Source: Betaproteobacteria bacterium (GTDB taxonomy: Bacteria > Pseudomonadota > Gammaproteobacteria > Burkholderiales > SG8-39). From it: 64,000 bases of DNA. Location: positions 124,001 through 188,000 of the forward strand of contig JACPYS010000015.1 of NCBI GenBank assembly GCA_016195915.1. Reading direction: 5' to 3'. A model generated the notes under the pieces. That model made no database searches and had not been told where the DNA came from. It was given only the letters and a program-made list of their open reading frames with translations. Every line of letters begins with the position of its first letter. The first letter of the stretch is position 1. This document shows, one piece after another, positions 31,034-42,138 of the stretch. A program made the position numbers and the translations under genes.

Positions 31034-32380
31034 TCAGGCCGCGTGGGCAAGGGGTGCCGCTACGGCCGGACCGGCGCGCCCGTACCTTGGCTCGGATCGG
31101 GGGCCGCCCACCATGCAGCACCGGTTCGCGATGTGGTATTCGAACTCGGGCCGGAAATGCTTGATGAAACTCTTCACCGGCAGCGCCGCAGCGTCGCCGA
31201 GCGCGCAGATCGTCCGGCCGGCAATATTGTCCGAGACGTTCACCAGCAGATCGAGGTCTTCCTGACGCCCCTGTCCGGTCTCGATGCGGTGCACCACGCG
31301 GTACAACCAGCCGGTCCCCTCGCGGCAGGGTGTGCACTGGCCGCAGGATTCCTCGAAATAGAAATACGACAGTCGCTCGAGCGCGCGCACCATGCAGGTG
31401 GTCTCGTCCATCACGATCACCGCGCCTGAGCCGAGCATCGAGCCCGCCTTGGCGATCGAATCGTAGTCCATGTCGGTCGCCATCATGACCTCCGCGGGAA
31501 GCACGGGCATGCTGGAACCGCCGGGGATGACCGCCTTCAGCTTGTTGCCTGCGCGCACGCCGCCCGCCATTTCCAGCAGTTTCGCGAACGGGGTACCCAT
31601 ATTCACTTCGTAGTTGCCGGGCCGGTTGACGTGCCCGGTCACTGAAAACAGCTTGGTGCCGCCGTTGTTCGGCTTGCCGAGCGCGAGGTAGGCATCGCCC
31701 CCGTTGCGGATGATCCACGGCACGGCCGCGAACGTCTCGGTGTTGTTGATCGTGGTCGGTTTGCCGTACAGCCCGTAGCTCGCCGGAAACGGCGGCTTGA
31801 AACGCGGCTGCCCCTTCTTGCCTTCCATGGATTCGAGCAGCGCAGTCTCCTCGCCGCAGATGTAGGCGCCGAATCCGGGATGCGCGTAAAGCTCGAACGA
31901 AAACCGGGAACCGAGAATGTTCCTGCCGAGGTAGCCCGCGCGCCTCGCTTCCTCGAGCGCGTCCTCGAACTGCTGGTAGACCTCCCAGATCTCGCCGTGG
32001 ATGTAGTTATAGCCAGCGCTCGAACCGGTCGCGTATCCCGCGATGATCATGCCTTCGATCACGCAATGGGGGTTGTAGCGCAACAGGTCGCGGTCCTTGC
32101 AGGTGCCCGGCTCCCCCTCGTCGGAATTGCACACCATGTACTTGGCACCGGGAAACTGGCGCGGCATGAAACTCCACTTCAGCCCCGCGGGAAAGCCGGC
32201 GCCGCCGCGCCCGCGCAGCGCGGATTTCTTGACCTCGGCGATCACCGCCTCGGGCGGCGTCTTCTCGGCAAGCAGCTTCTTCAGGGCGGCATAGCCCCCG
32301 CGCTTTTCGTAGTCGGCAAGGTGCCAGTTGCTGCCGTCGAGGCCGGACATCAGGATCGCATCGGGACCGTAATCGAGCAT
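31034..32380 (-). CDS. nuoF: NADH-quinone oxidoreductase subunit F
   Basis: [33 protein letters not shown]. Confidence 0.96.
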   Translation of the reverse strand: MLDYGPDAILMSGLDGSNWHLADYEKRGGYAALKKLLAEKTPPEAVIAEVKKSALRGRGGAGFPAGLKWSFMPRQFPGAKYMVCNSDEGEPGTCKDRDLLRYNPHCVIEGMIIAGYATGSSAGYNYIHGEIWEVYQQFEDALEEARRAGYLGRNILGSRFSFELYAHPGFGAYICGEETALLESMEGKKGQPRFKPPFPASYGLYGKPTTINNTETFAAVPWIIRNGGDAYLALGKPNNGGTKLFSVTGHVNRPGNYEVNMGTPFAKLLEMAGGVRAGNKLKAVIPGGSSMPVLPAEVMMATDMDYDSIAKAGSMLGSGAVIVMDETTCMVRALERLSYFYFEESCGQCTPCREGTGWLYRVVHRIETGQGRQEDLDLLVNVSDNIAGRTICALGDAAALPVKSFIKHFRPEFEYHIANRCCMVGGPRSEPRYGRAGPAVAAPLAHAA

Positions 32381-32384
32381 CGGG

Positions 32385-32876
32385 CTATCTGCTTCCTGGT
32401 TGGCCGGCCAGCGCGTCGATCAGCGCATCGATCTTTTCGTTCGACAGGTAGTCATGCATCTTCTTGTCGTTCACCAGCACCACCGGCGCCATGGCGCACG
32501 CACCCATGCATTCGCCTTCCTTGAGCGTGAACTTGCCGTCCGCCGTGGTCTGGTTGAAGTCCACCCCGAGGCGCCGCTTGAGGTGCTCAGCGGCATCCAG
32601 CGATCCCTGCAGGCCGCACGGCAGGCAGGTGCAGATGGTGATCTTGTGCCTGCCGACCGGCTTGAGGTTGTACATGTTGTAGAACGTCGCCACCTCGTAT
32701 ACGGCGACCGCGGCCATGCCGAGGTACCGGGCGACGAAGGCAATCGTTTCCGTGGACAGCCAGCCCTTTTCGTCCTGCGCGACGATGAGCGCCGCCATCA
32801 CGGCGGACTGCTTCTGGTCCGAAGGGTATTTGGCGACCTCGCGGTCGATCCTGGCCAGCGAATCGGTGCTCAGCAT
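32385..32876 (-). CDS. nuoE: NADH-quinone oxidoreductase subunit E
   Basis: [12 protein letters not shown]...[17 protein letters not shown]. Confidence 0.95.
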   Translation of the reverse strand: MLSTDSLARIDREVAKYPSDQKQSAVMAALIVAQDEKGWLSTETIAFVARYLGMAAVAVYEVATFYNMYNLKPVGRHKITICTCLPCGLQGSLDAAEHLKRRLGVDFNQTTADGKFTLKEGECMGACAMAPVVLVNDKKMHDYLSNEKIDALIDALAGQPGSR

Positions 32877-32911
32877 GGTCGGGTTCCGTCAGCGCGCCTT
32901 CGTCGACTCGG

Positions 32912-34165
32912 TCATCTGTCTATGCACCCGAAGACGATGTCCAGCGTACTGATGATGGTGACCGCGTCGGCGAGCATGTGGCCGCGCGAGAGTTCGTTCA
33001 TGCTCGACAGGTGCGCGTACGCGGGCGAACGCAGCTTCATCCGATAGGGTTTGTTGGCGCCATCGGAGACGAAGTACACGCCGAATTCGCCCTTCGGATG
33101 CTCGACCGCCGAGTAGACCTCGCCCTCGGGCACGTGCATGCCCTCGGTGAAGAGCTTGAAGTGATGGATCAGTTCCTCCATGTTCGACTTCATCTCCACG
33201 CGCGAGGGCGGCGCAAACTTGTGGTTGTCGGTGATCACCGGTCCGGGATTGGCGCGCAGCCAGTCCACGCACTGCCTGATGATGCGGTTCGACTGGCGCA
33301 TTTCCTCGATGCGCACCAGGTAGCGGTCGTAGGAATCGCCGTTCCTGCCGACCGCCACATCGAAATCCATGCGGTCGTAGACGTCGTAGGGCTGCTTCTT
33401 GCGCAAGTCCCATGCCACGCCCGAACCGCGCAGCATCGGGCCGGTCATGCCGAGCGCGATCGCGCGCTCCGGTTCCACCACGCCGATGCCCACGGTGCGT
33501 TGCTTCCAGATGCGGTTCTCGGTCAGCAGCGTTTCGTAGTCGTCGACGTACTTCGGAAAGCGCTGCGTGAAGTCGTCGATGAAATCGAGCAGCGAACCTT
33601 GCCGGTTGCGGTTCAGAACCTTGAGGTCGCTTTCGCCGCGAAAACGCGACGGCAGGTACTGCGGCATCGCGTCGGGCAGGTCGCGATAAACGCCGCCAGG
33701 GCGGTAATAGGCGGCGTGCATGCGCGCCCCGGAAACGGCTTCGTAGCAATCGAACAGGTCCTCGCGCTCGCGGAAGCAGTACAGAAACACCGTCATCGCG
33801 CCGAGATCCAGCCCGTGGGCGGCAAGCCCGAACAGGTGGTTCATGACGCGCGTGATCTCGTCGAACATCACGCGGATGTACTGCGCGCGCAGCGGCACCT
33901 CGACGCCGGCAAGTTTTTCCACCGCCAGGCAGAACGCGTGCTCGCTGCACATCATGCAGATGTAGTCGAGCCGGTCCATGTACGGCAGGGACTGGATATA
34001 GGTGCGCGATTCGGCGAGCTTTTCGGTCGCGCGATGCAACAGCCCGATATGCGGATCGGCGCGCTGCACCACCTCGCCGTCCATCTCCAGCACCAGCCGC
34101 AGCACGCCGTGCGCCGCCGGGTGCTGCGGGCCGAAGTTCAGCGTGTAGTTGCGGATCTCGGCCAT
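32912..34165 (-). CDS. nuoD: NADH-quinone oxidoreductase subunit D
   Basis: [25 protein letters not shown]-terminal [11 protein letters not shown]. Confidence 0.96.
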   Translation of the reverse strand: MAEIRNYTLNFGPQHPAAHGVLRLVLEMDGEVVQRADPHIGLLHRATEKLAESRTYIQSLPYMDRLDYICMMCSEHAFCLAVEKLAGVEVPLRAQYIRVMFDEITRVMNHLFGLAAHGLDLGAMTVFLYCFREREDLFDCYEAVSGARMHAAYYRPGGVYRDLPDAMPQYLPSRFRGESDLKVLNRNRQGSLLDFIDDFTQRFPKYVDDYETLLTENRIWKQRTVGIGVVEPERAIALGMTGPMLRGSGVAWDLRKKQPYDVYDRMDFDVAVGRNGDSYDRYLVRIEEMRQSNRIIRQCVDWLRANPGPVITDNHKFAPPSRVEMKSNMEELIHHFKLFTEGMHVPEGEVYSAVEHPKGEFGVYFVSDGANKPYRMKLRSPAYAHLSSMNELSRGHMLADAVTIISTLDIVFGCIDR

Positions 34166-34780
34166 CTACTGGTCCCCGCCATAGTGCTGTTCGCGCACCA
34201 CGCGCGGGGTGACTTCGCGCGGCTCGATGGTGACCGGCTCGTAGATCACGCGCCGCTTCTCGGGGTCATAGCGCATTTCGACATGGCCGGAAATCGGAAA
34301 ATCCTTGCGAAACGGATGCCCGATGAAACCGTAATCGGTCAGAATGCGGCGCAGGTCGGGATGCCCTGCGAAGATGATGCCGAACAGGTCGAAGGCCTCG
34401 CGCTCATACCAGTTCACGCTGGGCCACACGTCGATCACGGAATCGACCATCGGGAAATCGTCATCCGGGCAGAACACGCGCAGCCGCAATCGCCAGTTGT
34501 GCTCGACCGAAAGCAGGTGCAGCACCGCGGCGAACCGCTGTCCAGGGCCCTGCCCGTCGCGCGGGCGGTCGCCATAGGCCGAGTAATCCACGCCGCACAG
34601 GTCGCTCGCCTGCTGGAAGCGCAATTCCGGCGCCTCGCGCAGCATCATGCACACCGCATGGTGGTCCTCGGCGCGCACCACCAGCGTCAACTGGTTGTGC
34701 TGCTCCTTGAGCGAAACCACGCGCTCGCCCAGCACCTTGACGAGCGCGTCGTTCAGCCGCTGGATTTTCGGCGAGATCAT
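34166..34780 (-). CDS. nuoC: NADH-quinone oxidoreductase subunit C
   Basis: [45 protein letters not shown]. Confidence 0.96.
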   Translation of the reverse strand: MISPKIQRLNDALVKVLGERVVSLKEQHNQLTLVVRAEDHHAVCMMLREAPELRFQQASDLCGVDYSAYGDRPRDGQGPGQRFAAVLHLLSVEHNWRLRLRVFCPDDDFPMVDSVIDVWPSVNWYEREAFDLFGIIFAGHPDLRRILTDYGFIGHPFRKDFPISGHVEMRYDPEKRRVIYEPVTIEPREVTPRVVREQHYGGDQ

Positions 34781-35260
34781 TCAGCGGGCGATCGTGTTGG
34801 TGCGCTTGATCTTGTTCTGCAACTGGATCAGGCCGTAGACGAGCGCCTCGGCCGTCGGAGGACACCCCGGCACGTAGACATCGACCGGTACGATGCGGTC
34901 GACGCCGCGCACCACCGAATAGGCGTAGTGGTAATAGCCGCCGCCGTTCGCGCAGGTGCCCATGGAAACCACCCAGCGCGGCTCGGCCATCTGGTCGTAG
35001 ACCTTGCGTAGCGCCGGCGCCATCTTGTTGGTGAGCGTGCCCGCCACCACCATCACATCGGACTGCCGCGGGCTCGGCCGGAACACGATGCCGAAGCGGT
35101 CCAGGTCGTAGCGCGCCGCGCCGGCATGCATCATTTCGATCGCGCAGCACGCGAGGCCGAAGGTCATCGGCCACATCGACCCGGTGCGCGTCCAGTTGAT
35201 CACCGTGTCCAACGAGGTGGTGATGAAACCCTGCTGCATCAGCCCGTCAGAAGCACCCAT
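34781..35260 (-). CDS. nuoB: NADH-quinone oxidoreductase subunit B
   Basis: [45 protein letters not shown]. Confidence 0.96.
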   Translation of the reverse strand: MGASDGLMQQGFITTSLDTVINWTRTGSMWPMTFGLACCAIEMMHAGAARYDLDRFGIVFRPSPRQSDVMVVAGTLTNKMAPALRKVYDQMAEPRWVVSMGTCANGGGYYHYAYSVVRGVDRIVPVDVYVPGCPPTAEALVYGLIQLQNKIKRTNTIAR

Positions 35261-35263
35261 GGT

Positions 35264-35632
35264 TCACTCCCAGTCCAGTGCGCCCTTGCGCCACTCGTAG
35301 AAGAATCCGACTACGAGAATACCGAGGAACAGCATCATCGACAGGAATCCGAACGACCCGATCTCGTTGATCACCACCGCCCACGGAAACAGGAACGCGA
35401 TCTCCAGGTCGAACAGGATGAACAGGATCGCGACCAGATAGTAGCGCACGTCGAATTTCATGCGTGCGTCCTCGAAGGCCTCGAAGCCGCATTCGTAGGG
35501 AGAACCCTTCTCGGCGTTCGGCTGGCGCGTGCCGAGCAGCGTGCTCACAGTCCAGCCAAGCGCCATCGGCACGATGCCGATCACGAGGCCGACGAAAACG
35601 AACAGCAGGACCGGAAAATATTCAGCAAGCAT
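35264..35632 (-). CDS. nuoA: NADH-quinone oxidoreductase subunit A
   Basis: [40 protein letters not shown]. Confidence 0.96.
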   Translation of the reverse strand: MLAEYFPVLLFVFVGLVIGIVPMALGWTVSTLLGTRQPNAEKGSPYECGFEAFEDARMKFDVRYYLVAILFILFDLEIAFLFPWAVVINEIGSFGFLSMMLFLGILVVGFFYEWRKGALDWE

Positions 35633-35717
35633 CAGTGTTCGGCCAGACCCTCAACGCAGTGACGGCATTTCGGTTACCCACGGGCAGCGAATTTATGCCA
35701 GCGGGAAGGCAACTGCT

Positions 35718-35731
35718 TTGCTTTAAATCAA
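35718..35731. promoter_or_regulatory. FNR-like palindrome upstream of nuoA
   Basis: TTGCTTTAAATCAA versus TTGAT-N4-ATCAA, one mismatch. Confidence 0.35.
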
Positions 35732-35771
35732 ACATCCTCCCGGCATGCGAAATCAATCGCCGGACAGATCA

Positions 35772-35859
35772 TGGTGCCCACGAGCAGACTCGAACTGCTA
35801 CGGCTGATTAGGCCACCAGCCCCTCAAGCTGGCGTGTCTACCAATTTCACCACGTGGGC
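35772..35859 (-). tRNA. tRNA-Leu (anticodon GAG)
   Basis: Reverse complement GCCCACGTGGTGAAATTGGTAGACACGCCAGCTTGAGGGGCTGGTGGCCTAATCAGCCGTAGCAGTTCGAGTCTGCTCGTGGGCACCA; acceptor, anticodon (CCAGC-TTGAGGG-GCTGG) and T arms pair; encoded CCA. Confidence 0.95.
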
Positions 35860-35909
35860 GCACAAGGCGTAATTCTACAAACAATCGGGGATCGCCTGCG
35901 CGATACCGC

Positions 35910-36311
35910 TTACTGCGGCACGTCCTTCGCCTTCGAATCTCCCCCGGCGTCCTTCGCGCCCGCCGGCTGCACGGGCGCTGCCGGCTTGCCGGCCGCCGGT
36001 TTGTCGGCTGCCTTCGGAGTGACGCCCGCGTCGGTCTTCACCGAGTCCAGCAATCCCCCGGTCGCCTTGGGTTTATGGGTCGCGAGGTAGGCAAGTCCGA
36101 GGCTGGTAAGAAAAAACACCGTCGCGAGCGCTGCCGTCATGCGCGAAAGGAAATTCGCCGAACCCGTCGCGCCGAACAGACTTCCCGAAGATCCGCTGCC
36201 GAATCCGGAGCCCATGTCCGCACCCTTGCCGTGCTGGAGCAGTACCAATCCGATGATCGCGAGCGCGACAAGCACGTGAAACGCCAGAATCAAACTCATC
36301 CACATATCCAT
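35910..36311 (-). CDS. secG: Preprotein translocase subunit SecG
   Basis: LVALAIIGLVLLQHGKGADMGSGFGSGSSGSLFGATGSANFLSRMTA. Confidence 0.95.
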   Translation of the reverse strand: MDMWMSLILAFHVLVALAIIGLVLLQHGKGADMGSGFGSGSSGSLFGATGSANFLSRMTAALATVFFLTSLGLAYLATHKPKATGGLLDSVKTDAGVTPKAADKPAAGKPAAPVQPAGAKDAGGDSKAKDVPQ

Positions 36312-36344
36312 CGTCTCATCCCTCGCCGAGCGAGCAGGCAGCCC

Positions 36345-37112
36345 TCACGGGTTGCTGCGTGCCGCCCCGCATATGGTTACGAAATCGTCGGCCACCAGCG
36401 ATGCGCCACCTATCAGCCCGCCATCGACGTCCGGCATTGCGAACAATGCCGCGGCGTTTGCCGCCTTTACGCTTCCTCCGTAGAGGATCCGCAATCGCGC
36501 CGCGACGCTGCCTTCGCGCAATGCCACGCGCGCGCGCAGGAATGCATGCACCTGCTGCGCCTGTTCGGGACTCGCATTGCGCCCGGTGCCAATCGCCCAC
36601 ACCGGCTCATATGCGAGTACCGCCTGAGCCAGCGATGCGGGCCCCGATGCATCCAACACTGCGTCCAGCTGGCGCCCTATGACATCTTCCGTGCGTCCCG
36701 CCTCCCGCTCGGTCAGAGATTCACCAACGCAAAGAATCGGCACCAGCCCGGCGCGGCAGGCCGCGGCGAATTTGGCGGCGACCTGAGCATCGGTCTCGCC
36801 AAACGACGCGCGCCGTTCGGAGTGGCCGACGATTGCATACCGGCAGCCGAACTCCAGCAGCATCGCCGCGCTCACTTCACCGGTGTACGCGCCGGAAGCG
36901 TATTCGCTGACGTTTTGGGCACCCCAGGCGACGCGCGAGCCCGCCAGGAGTCCGGCAGTCTGAGAAAGGTAAGGAAACGGAGGGCAAACCACGCACTCGA
37001 CGTCCGCCAGCTCCCTCACCCCCGCAATGACCGCCGCGAGCAATGCTTCGTTCGCGGCGCGGCTGCCATGCATTTTCCAGTTGCCGGCGACCAGCCGCGC
37101 GCGTTTTGCCAT
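36345..37112 (-). CDS. tpiA: Triosephosphate isomerase
   Basis: VAGNWKMHGS; GHSERRASFGETD; LAYEPVWAIGTGRNASPEQAQ. Confidence 0.97.
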   Translation of the reverse strand: MAKRARLVAGNWKMHGSRAANEALLAAVIAGVRELADVECVVCPPFPYLSQTAGLLAGSRVAWGAQNVSEYASGAYTGEVSAAMLLEFGCRYAIVGHSERRASFGETDAQVAAKFAAACRAGLVPILCVGESLTEREAGRTEDVIGRQLDAVLDASGPASLAQAVLAYEPVWAIGTGRNASPEQAQQVHAFLRARVALREGSVAARLRILYGGSVKAANAAALFAMPDVDGGLIGGASLVADDFVTICGAARSNP

Positions 37113-37297
37113 GCTCTGCCCAGAAAAACAACTGGTAATTTTACCGTGCCGCAGCGTGCCCGGTCAACGCAATACAAACTGACAGATCAACCAGTTCGCG
37201 GATGCCGCATCGCGGCAATGTCACGCTTGCCGCAACCGTTCGCGCGACGAATTCCAGCAAGCGAATTCCGACCCCAGCGCCGTAGCACTGCCGGGCC

Positions 37298-38320
37298 TCA
37301 GGCCTTGCGCGTCTTTTCGACCACCTGCTCCATCTTGCCGATCAGCGAGGCGTTGACCTCCACCTTCCAGCGCGCGTAGACGCGGCGGCAGGCGATCTGC
37401 CAGGTGTTCAGTTCCGCCGGCGTGGGAACATGGACATCGACGCCAAGCGCTCGTACGCGTTCCACGTCCTCCGCGAACAGCTTGCGCACGATGGCGATCT
37501 GTTGCCTGGCCGCATCCTGCGCCGCCCCGCGCACGATTTTCTGGTCCTGCGCGCTCCAGCCCTGCCAGATGGGATTCGCGATCGCGAACAGCAGGATGTC
37601 GTTCGAATAGTTCCACTTGGTCACGTACTTCTGTCCGAGGGTGTGTATCTTGGCCGCGAGGAACACTTCCAGCGGGTTCTCCTGCGCGTCGACCGCCCCC
37701 GAGGCCAGCGCCGGCTGCGCGTCGGCCCAGCTCATGAAGGTCGGGTTCGCGCCCATGCTGTTCATGATCTCGCCGTACATCGGGCTGCCGACGACGCGGA
37801 TCTTGATGCCCTTCATGTCCTCGGGCTTGATGATCGGCCGCTTCGAATTGCTGATCTGGCGAAAGCCGGTCTCGCCGACCGCCAGCGGCTCGGCGCCGGC
37901 CTTGCGCACCAGGTCGAAATAGTCGTCCATTACTGCAGGCGAAGCGAGCACTGCATCGAGCGCCTTGTGATCCGGCGTGATGAAAGGCAGCGTGAACACG
38001 CCCAGTTGGCGCACCGTGCCCGACCAGTTGATCGGCGCGCCGCAGAGCACGTCGATGATGCCCTGGCGCATGGCCGAGAATTCCCGCGTCTGGTCGCCCT
38101 GCACCAGCGACGAGCCGGGATATTGCTTGATGTTGATGCGGCCGCTGGTGCGCTCGCGCACCAGGTTGGCGAAGATCTCGCCGCCCTTGCCCCAAGCGAA
38201 CGCCGGCGGCACGACGGTGGACATCTTGTACTCGGCCTTGTACTGCTGTGCCTTCAGTACCGCGGGAAATCCAAGCGTGCCGGCGGCGGCCGCGCCGAGC
38301 AGAAGTTCGCGTCGTTTCAA
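37298..38320 (-). CDS. TRAP transporter substrate-binding protein (DctP family)
   Basis: Twin-arginine-like MKRRELLLGAAAAGTLGFPAVLKA; DctP fold sequence with GIKIRVVGSPMYGEIMNSMGANPTFMSWADAQPALASGAVDAQENPL. Confidence 0.93.
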   Translation of the reverse strand: MKRRELLLGAAAAGTLGFPAVLKAQQYKAEYKMSTVVPPAFAWGKGGEIFANLVRERTSGRINIKQYPGSSLVQGDQTREFSAMRQGIIDVLCGAPINWSGTVRQLGVFTLPFITPDHKALDAVLASPAVMDDYFDLVRKAGAEPLAVGETGFRQISNSKRPIIKPEDMKGIKIRVVGSPMYGEIMNSMGANPTFMSWADAQPALASGAVDAQENPLEVFLAAKIHTLGQKYVTKWNYSNDILLFAIANPIWQGWSAQDQKIVRGAAQDAARQQIAIVRKLFAEDVERVRALGVDVHVPTPAELNTWQIACRRVYARWKVEVNASLIGKMEQVVEKTRKA

Positions 38321-38374
38321 TTAAGTTTCTCCTTGTCGGCAATCGGGTGATCGTGTCACTTCCGCCACGCCGGG

Positions 38375-39673
38375 TCAATAACCAAGCTCGCGCGGCAGCC
38401 ACAGCGCCAGTTCGGGGAAGAGGATCACCAGGAACGTCACCGCCAGGAAACTCACGATCAACCAGCCGACCCAGGGTATGGTCGATTCCATCGGAACCCT
38501 GGCCATCTTGCACGCCACCATCAGGTTCACCGCCATCGGCGGCGTGAACTGGCCAACCGCGATCTTCATCGTCAGGATCACGCCGAACCAGACCGGGTCC
38601 CAGTTGAACACCTTCGCGATCGGCATCAGCAGCGGCAGAAAGATCAGGAAGATCGAGATGCCGTCGAGGAACATGCCGACGAACATGAGGATGACGACCA
38701 TCAGAACGATCGCTCCAATGCTGCCCAGGCCGCTTTCGGCGACAAACTTCGCGATCGGGTCGGCGATACCGAGCGTATTGACCGAGTAGGCGAAGATACC
38801 CGCGAGCCCGAGGATCAGCATGATCACGGCGGAGAGCTCGGCGGCTTCGCGGAAAATGTCGAACAGGTCGCGAAACCTGATCGTGCGATGTACGATCATG
38901 CCGACGAACAGACCGTAGAACACCGCGACCACCGCGGCTTCTGTCGGCGTGAACCAGCCCAGGCGCATGCCCCCCAGGATCAGCACCGGCGCCACCAGCC
39001 CCCAGATCGCCTCCTTGAGACTGCGCCAGAACGGCGGTCGCGGAAGTTTGCTTTCGTTGACCCCGAAGCCATGGCTGCGCGATATCCAGACCGCCGGCAC
39101 GATCAGCGCCAGCCCGGCGAGTACACCCGGAATCATTCCGGCGGCGAACAGTGCCGGCACGGAGGCCCCGGGCACCATCACGCTGTAGACGATGAAAGCG
39201 ATCGACGGCGGTATCAGGATGTCGGTGGCCGCGGCCGCACCGATCACGCTCGCGGAAAAGGCCGCAGGGTAGCCCGCGCGCGACATGGCCCCGATCATCA
39301 CCCCGCCCACGGCGGCCGCATTTGCCGGCCCGGATCCGGAGATGCCGCCCAGCACCATCGCCACGCTGATCGCGACCAGCGGCAGCATGCCGGGACCGCG
39401 CCCGACCACCGCGATGGCAAAGCTCACCATGCGCTGGGCCACTCCGGAGCGATCGAAGATCGAGCCGACCAGGACGAACATGGGCAGCGCCAACAGCGGA
39501 TACTTGGCGATGGCCGCGTAGAAGTTCTGCGGCACCGCGAGCAGCCCGAACAGTTGAGCGTCGGCATTGGCGACGCCGATGGCCAGCGCACCCCCGATCC
39601 CGAGCGCAACGCCGATCGGCACGCCAGCCAGCATCAGCACGATGAACACCGAGAAAAGCAGTGCGCCGATCAT
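38375..39673 (-). CDS. TRAP transporter large permease (DctM)
   Basis: MIGALLFSVFIVLMLAGVPIGVALGIGG; ISGSGPANAAAVGGVMIGAM; FTPTEAAVVAVFYG. Confidence 0.94.
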   Translation of the reverse strand: MIGALLFSVFIVLMLAGVPIGVALGIGGALAIGVANADAQLFGLLAVPQNFYAAIAKYPLLALPMFVLVGSIFDRSGVAQRMVSFAIAVVGRGPGMLPLVAISVAMVLGGISGSGPANAAAVGGVMIGAMSRAGYPAAFSASVIGAAAATDILIPPSIAFIVYSVMVPGASVPALFAAGMIPGVLAGLALIVPAVWISRSHGFGVNESKLPRPPFWRSLKEAIWGLVAPVLILGGMRLGWFTPTEAAVVAVFYGLFVGMIVHRTIRFRDLFDIFREAAELSAVIMLILGLAGIFAYSVNTLGIADPIAKFVAESGLGSIGAIVLMVVILMFVGMFLDGISIFLIFLPLLMPIAKVFNWDPVWFGVILTMKIAVGQFTPPMAVNLMVACKMARVPMESTIPWVGWLIVSFLAVTFLVILFPELALWLPRELGY

Positions 39674-40128
39674 CGCCGGTTGACGATCCGCCTGAAGACG
39701 ATCGCCGCGCGAAATGCGATCACCAGCGACAGAACCGGTACCCAGACCGTGTACCACCAGCGCGGCAAGCCAAGTCCCGACGAGGTCTCGTCGTAGCGAA
39801 AATCATCCCAGACCATGTCACCGGTGAGTCCGGCGAGCAGCAGGAAGAACAGCGTCGTGACCAGTCCGCCCGAAACCGCCAGGAAGCGCCGGCGGGCCGC
39901 GCTGCCGCGCTCGAGAAAGTATTCGATGCGCACGTGATTGTCGCGAGCCGCCGCCGCCGCCGCGCCGGCGAGGGTCATCACGACCAGCAGGAACACCGAG
40001 ATCTCCTCGGTCCAGGCGAAGGACTGGTCGGTAAAGTAACGCACCAGTACGTTGCCAAAGGTGATCAGGCACAGCAGTGCCATGCCGATCACTGCTATCC
40101 AGTCTTCGGGCGTGCGCTGCGGACTCAT
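39670..40128 (-). CDS. TRAP transporter small permease (DctQ)
   Basis: Four-TM protein with FAWTEEISVFLLVVMTLAGAAAAARDNHVRIEYF. Confidence 0.92.
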   Translation of the reverse strand: MSPQRTPEDWIAVIGMALLCLITFGNVLVRYFTDQSFAWTEEISVFLLVVMTLAGAAAAAARDNHVRIEYFLERGSAARRRFLAVSGGLVTTLFFLLLAGLTGDMVWDDFRYDETSSGLGLPRWWYTVWVPVLSLVIAFRAAIVFRRIVNRR

Positions 40129-41072
40129 CCGCGCAGGGCTTGCTGGATGGTCTCCATGCTCACGCGCGCCTCATCCTCGAGCGGTCGCGAATAACCGACC
40201 GGAATGCGCGGCCCGCCCAGCCTGCGCACCGGAATCCCCAGTTCCTCCGCGACCGTTGCCGCGATCTCGGCGCCGAAGCCGGCCGCTCGCACCGCTTCGT
40301 GAACGACCAGCAGCCTGCGCGTCTTTGCCGCCGACTGCAGCACCGCCTCACGGTCCCAGGGCCAGATCGTGCGCAGGTCGATCACCTCGACCGAGATACC
40401 CGCGGCGGCCGCGTCTTGCGCGCAGGCGAGCGCAACATGCAGTGCGCGCGACCAGGTGACAAGCGTGACATCCTTGCCTTCCCGCGCGATGCGGGCCCTG
40501 CCGAGCGGCGCGGGCTGCGCGGCTTGCACTTCGCCTTGCAGTCCCCACAGCTCCTTGTGCTCCATGTAGACCACCGGATCGCCGCAGGCGAGCGACGCCT
40601 GTAGCAGCGTGAAGTTGTCCTGCGGCGTCGCCGGCGCCACCACCACCAGCCCGGGTACGTGAGCGAACCACGCCTCGAAGGATTGGCCGTGCTGGGCCGC
40701 GGCACCGCTCCATATGCCGATCGGAAGCCGCGCGACCAGCGGCACCCTTGCCTGCCCGCCGAACATGTAGCGCGCCTTGGCGGCCTGATTCACCAGTTCA
40801 TCCATCGCGCACAGGGCGAAATCGGCAACGCGCATTTCGACCACCGGCTTGAGCCCCGCGAGCGCCATGCCGACTGCCGCCCCCATGATGGTCGCTTCGG
40901 AAATCGGCGCGTCGATGACCCGCGCCGGGCCAAATTCGTCCGCGAGCCCCTGGTACTGGCCGAAGATCCCGCCTCGCCCGACATCTTCGCCGAGTGCGAC
41001 TACGCGCTGATCGGCGCGCATCGCCTGGGCAAGCGCCGCGCGACCGGCCTGCGCGTAGGTCATCACTGCCAC
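40125..41072 (-). CDS. 2-oxoacid dehydrogenase E1 component, beta subunit (second copy)
   Basis: ALGEDVGRGGIFGQYQGLADEFGPARVIDAPISEATIMGAAVGMALAGLKPVVEM. Confidence 0.92.
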   Translation of the reverse strand: MAVMTYAQAGRAALAQAMRADQRVVALGEDVGRGGIFGQYQGLADEFGPARVIDAPISEATIMGAAVGMALAGLKPVVEMRVADFALCAMDELVNQAAKARYMFGGQARVPLVARLPIGIWSGAAAQHGQSFEAWFAHVPGLVVVAPATPQDNFTLLQASLACGDPVVYMEHKELWGLQGEVQAAQPAPLGRARIAREGKDVTLVTWSRALHVALACAQDAAAAGISVEVIDLRTIWPWDREAVLQSAAKTRRLLVVHEAVRAAGFGAEIAATVAEELGIPVRRLGGPRIPVGYSRPLEDEARVSMETIQQALRG

Positions 41073-42067
41073 TGGCCGGCCCCAGTGTCCTGGATATCGG
41101 TGTAGGCGGCCTCGCCATCGGGAAACGGCGCTGCCGCCGCGGCACGCAGTGCCTGCGCCACCTCGGCCTCGGCCTGCGCGACGATTCGATCGAGTTCCGC
41201 GGCCGCGATTCCGTGCGCGGAAAATCTCTCCCTCGCAAGCGCGAGCGGATCCTGTTCCAGCGCACGCGCCAACTCGCAGCGATCGCGGTACGCGGCGGGA
41301 TCCACCGATACGTGGCCCTTCACCCGGTAGGTGATCGCGTGCAGGAACTGCGGGCCCTCCCCGCGGCGGATGCGGCCGAGGAGTTCGGCGGCGGCATCAT
41401 GCACCGCTTCCACGTCGTTGCCATCGCAGGCGAGACCAGCGATGCCCAACGATTCGGCGCGCGCCAGCGCCCCGGGACCCGCTGTCATCGCGTCGGTAGA
41501 GGTCATCGCAGAGTAACGGTTGTCCTCGCACACGAACAGCACCGGCAGCACGTGGATCTTTGCCCAGTTGAGGCCTTCGAGGAACGGCCCGCGGTTGATC
41601 GCGCCGTCGCCGAAAAAGCAGGCGATCACGGCCTTCGAACCCGTGATCCGGTAGGCATGCGCCGCGCCGACCGCAATGGGAATGCCCGCAGCGACGACGC
41701 CATTGGCGCCGAGCATGCCGACCGAAAAATCCGCAATGTGCATCGACCCGCCCTTGCCGCCATTGAAGCCGGTCGCACGACCGAATAGTTCGCACATCAT
41801 CGGCTCGAGCGAGGCGCCCTTGGCGATCGTGTGGCCGTGGCCGCGGTGCGTCGAAGTGATCGCGTCACCTGCAGCGAGATTGGCGCAGACGCCGACGGGC
41901 ACGGCCTCCTGACCGGTGGACAAGTGCAGCGGCCCGCGCACCTTGGCGGCACCGAGCGTGCTACCGAAGGCGGCCACTCCTCCGCTGCTCGCCTCCTCCG
42001 CGGCATTTTCGAAGGCTCGGATGCGCGCCATCGTGTGGAACAGTGACAGTAGTCGGTCGGCGGACAT
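41063..42067 (-). CDS. 2-oxoacid dehydrogenase E1 component, alpha subunit (second copy)
   Basis: TSTHRGHGHTIAKGASLEPMMCELFGRATGFNGGKGGSMHI; ACFFGDGAINRGPFLEGLNWAKIHVLPVLFVCEDN. Confidence 0.92.
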   Translation of the reverse strand: MSADRLLSLFHTMARIRAFENAAEEASSGGVAAFGSTLGAAKVRGPLHLSTGQEAVPVGVCANLAAGDAITSTHRGHGHTIAKGASLEPMMCELFGRATGFNGGKGGSMHIADFSVGMLGANGVVAAGIPIAVGAAHAYRITGSKAVIACFFGDGAINRGPFLEGLNWAKIHVLPVLFVCEDNRYSAMTSTDAMTAGPGALARAESLGIAGLACDGNDVEAVHDAAAELLGRIRRGEGPQFLHAITYRVKGHVSVDPAAYRDRCELARALEQDPLALARERFSAHGIAAAELDRIVAQAEAEVAQALRAAAAAPFPDGEAAYTDIQDTGAGQWQ

Positions 42068-42138
42068 CGGCGCGCGAGTGTAGGGGTGCCAGACGGGTCG
42101 CGTCAACGCGCGTTTCGTGCCGCCCTTCGGCTCGCGCG

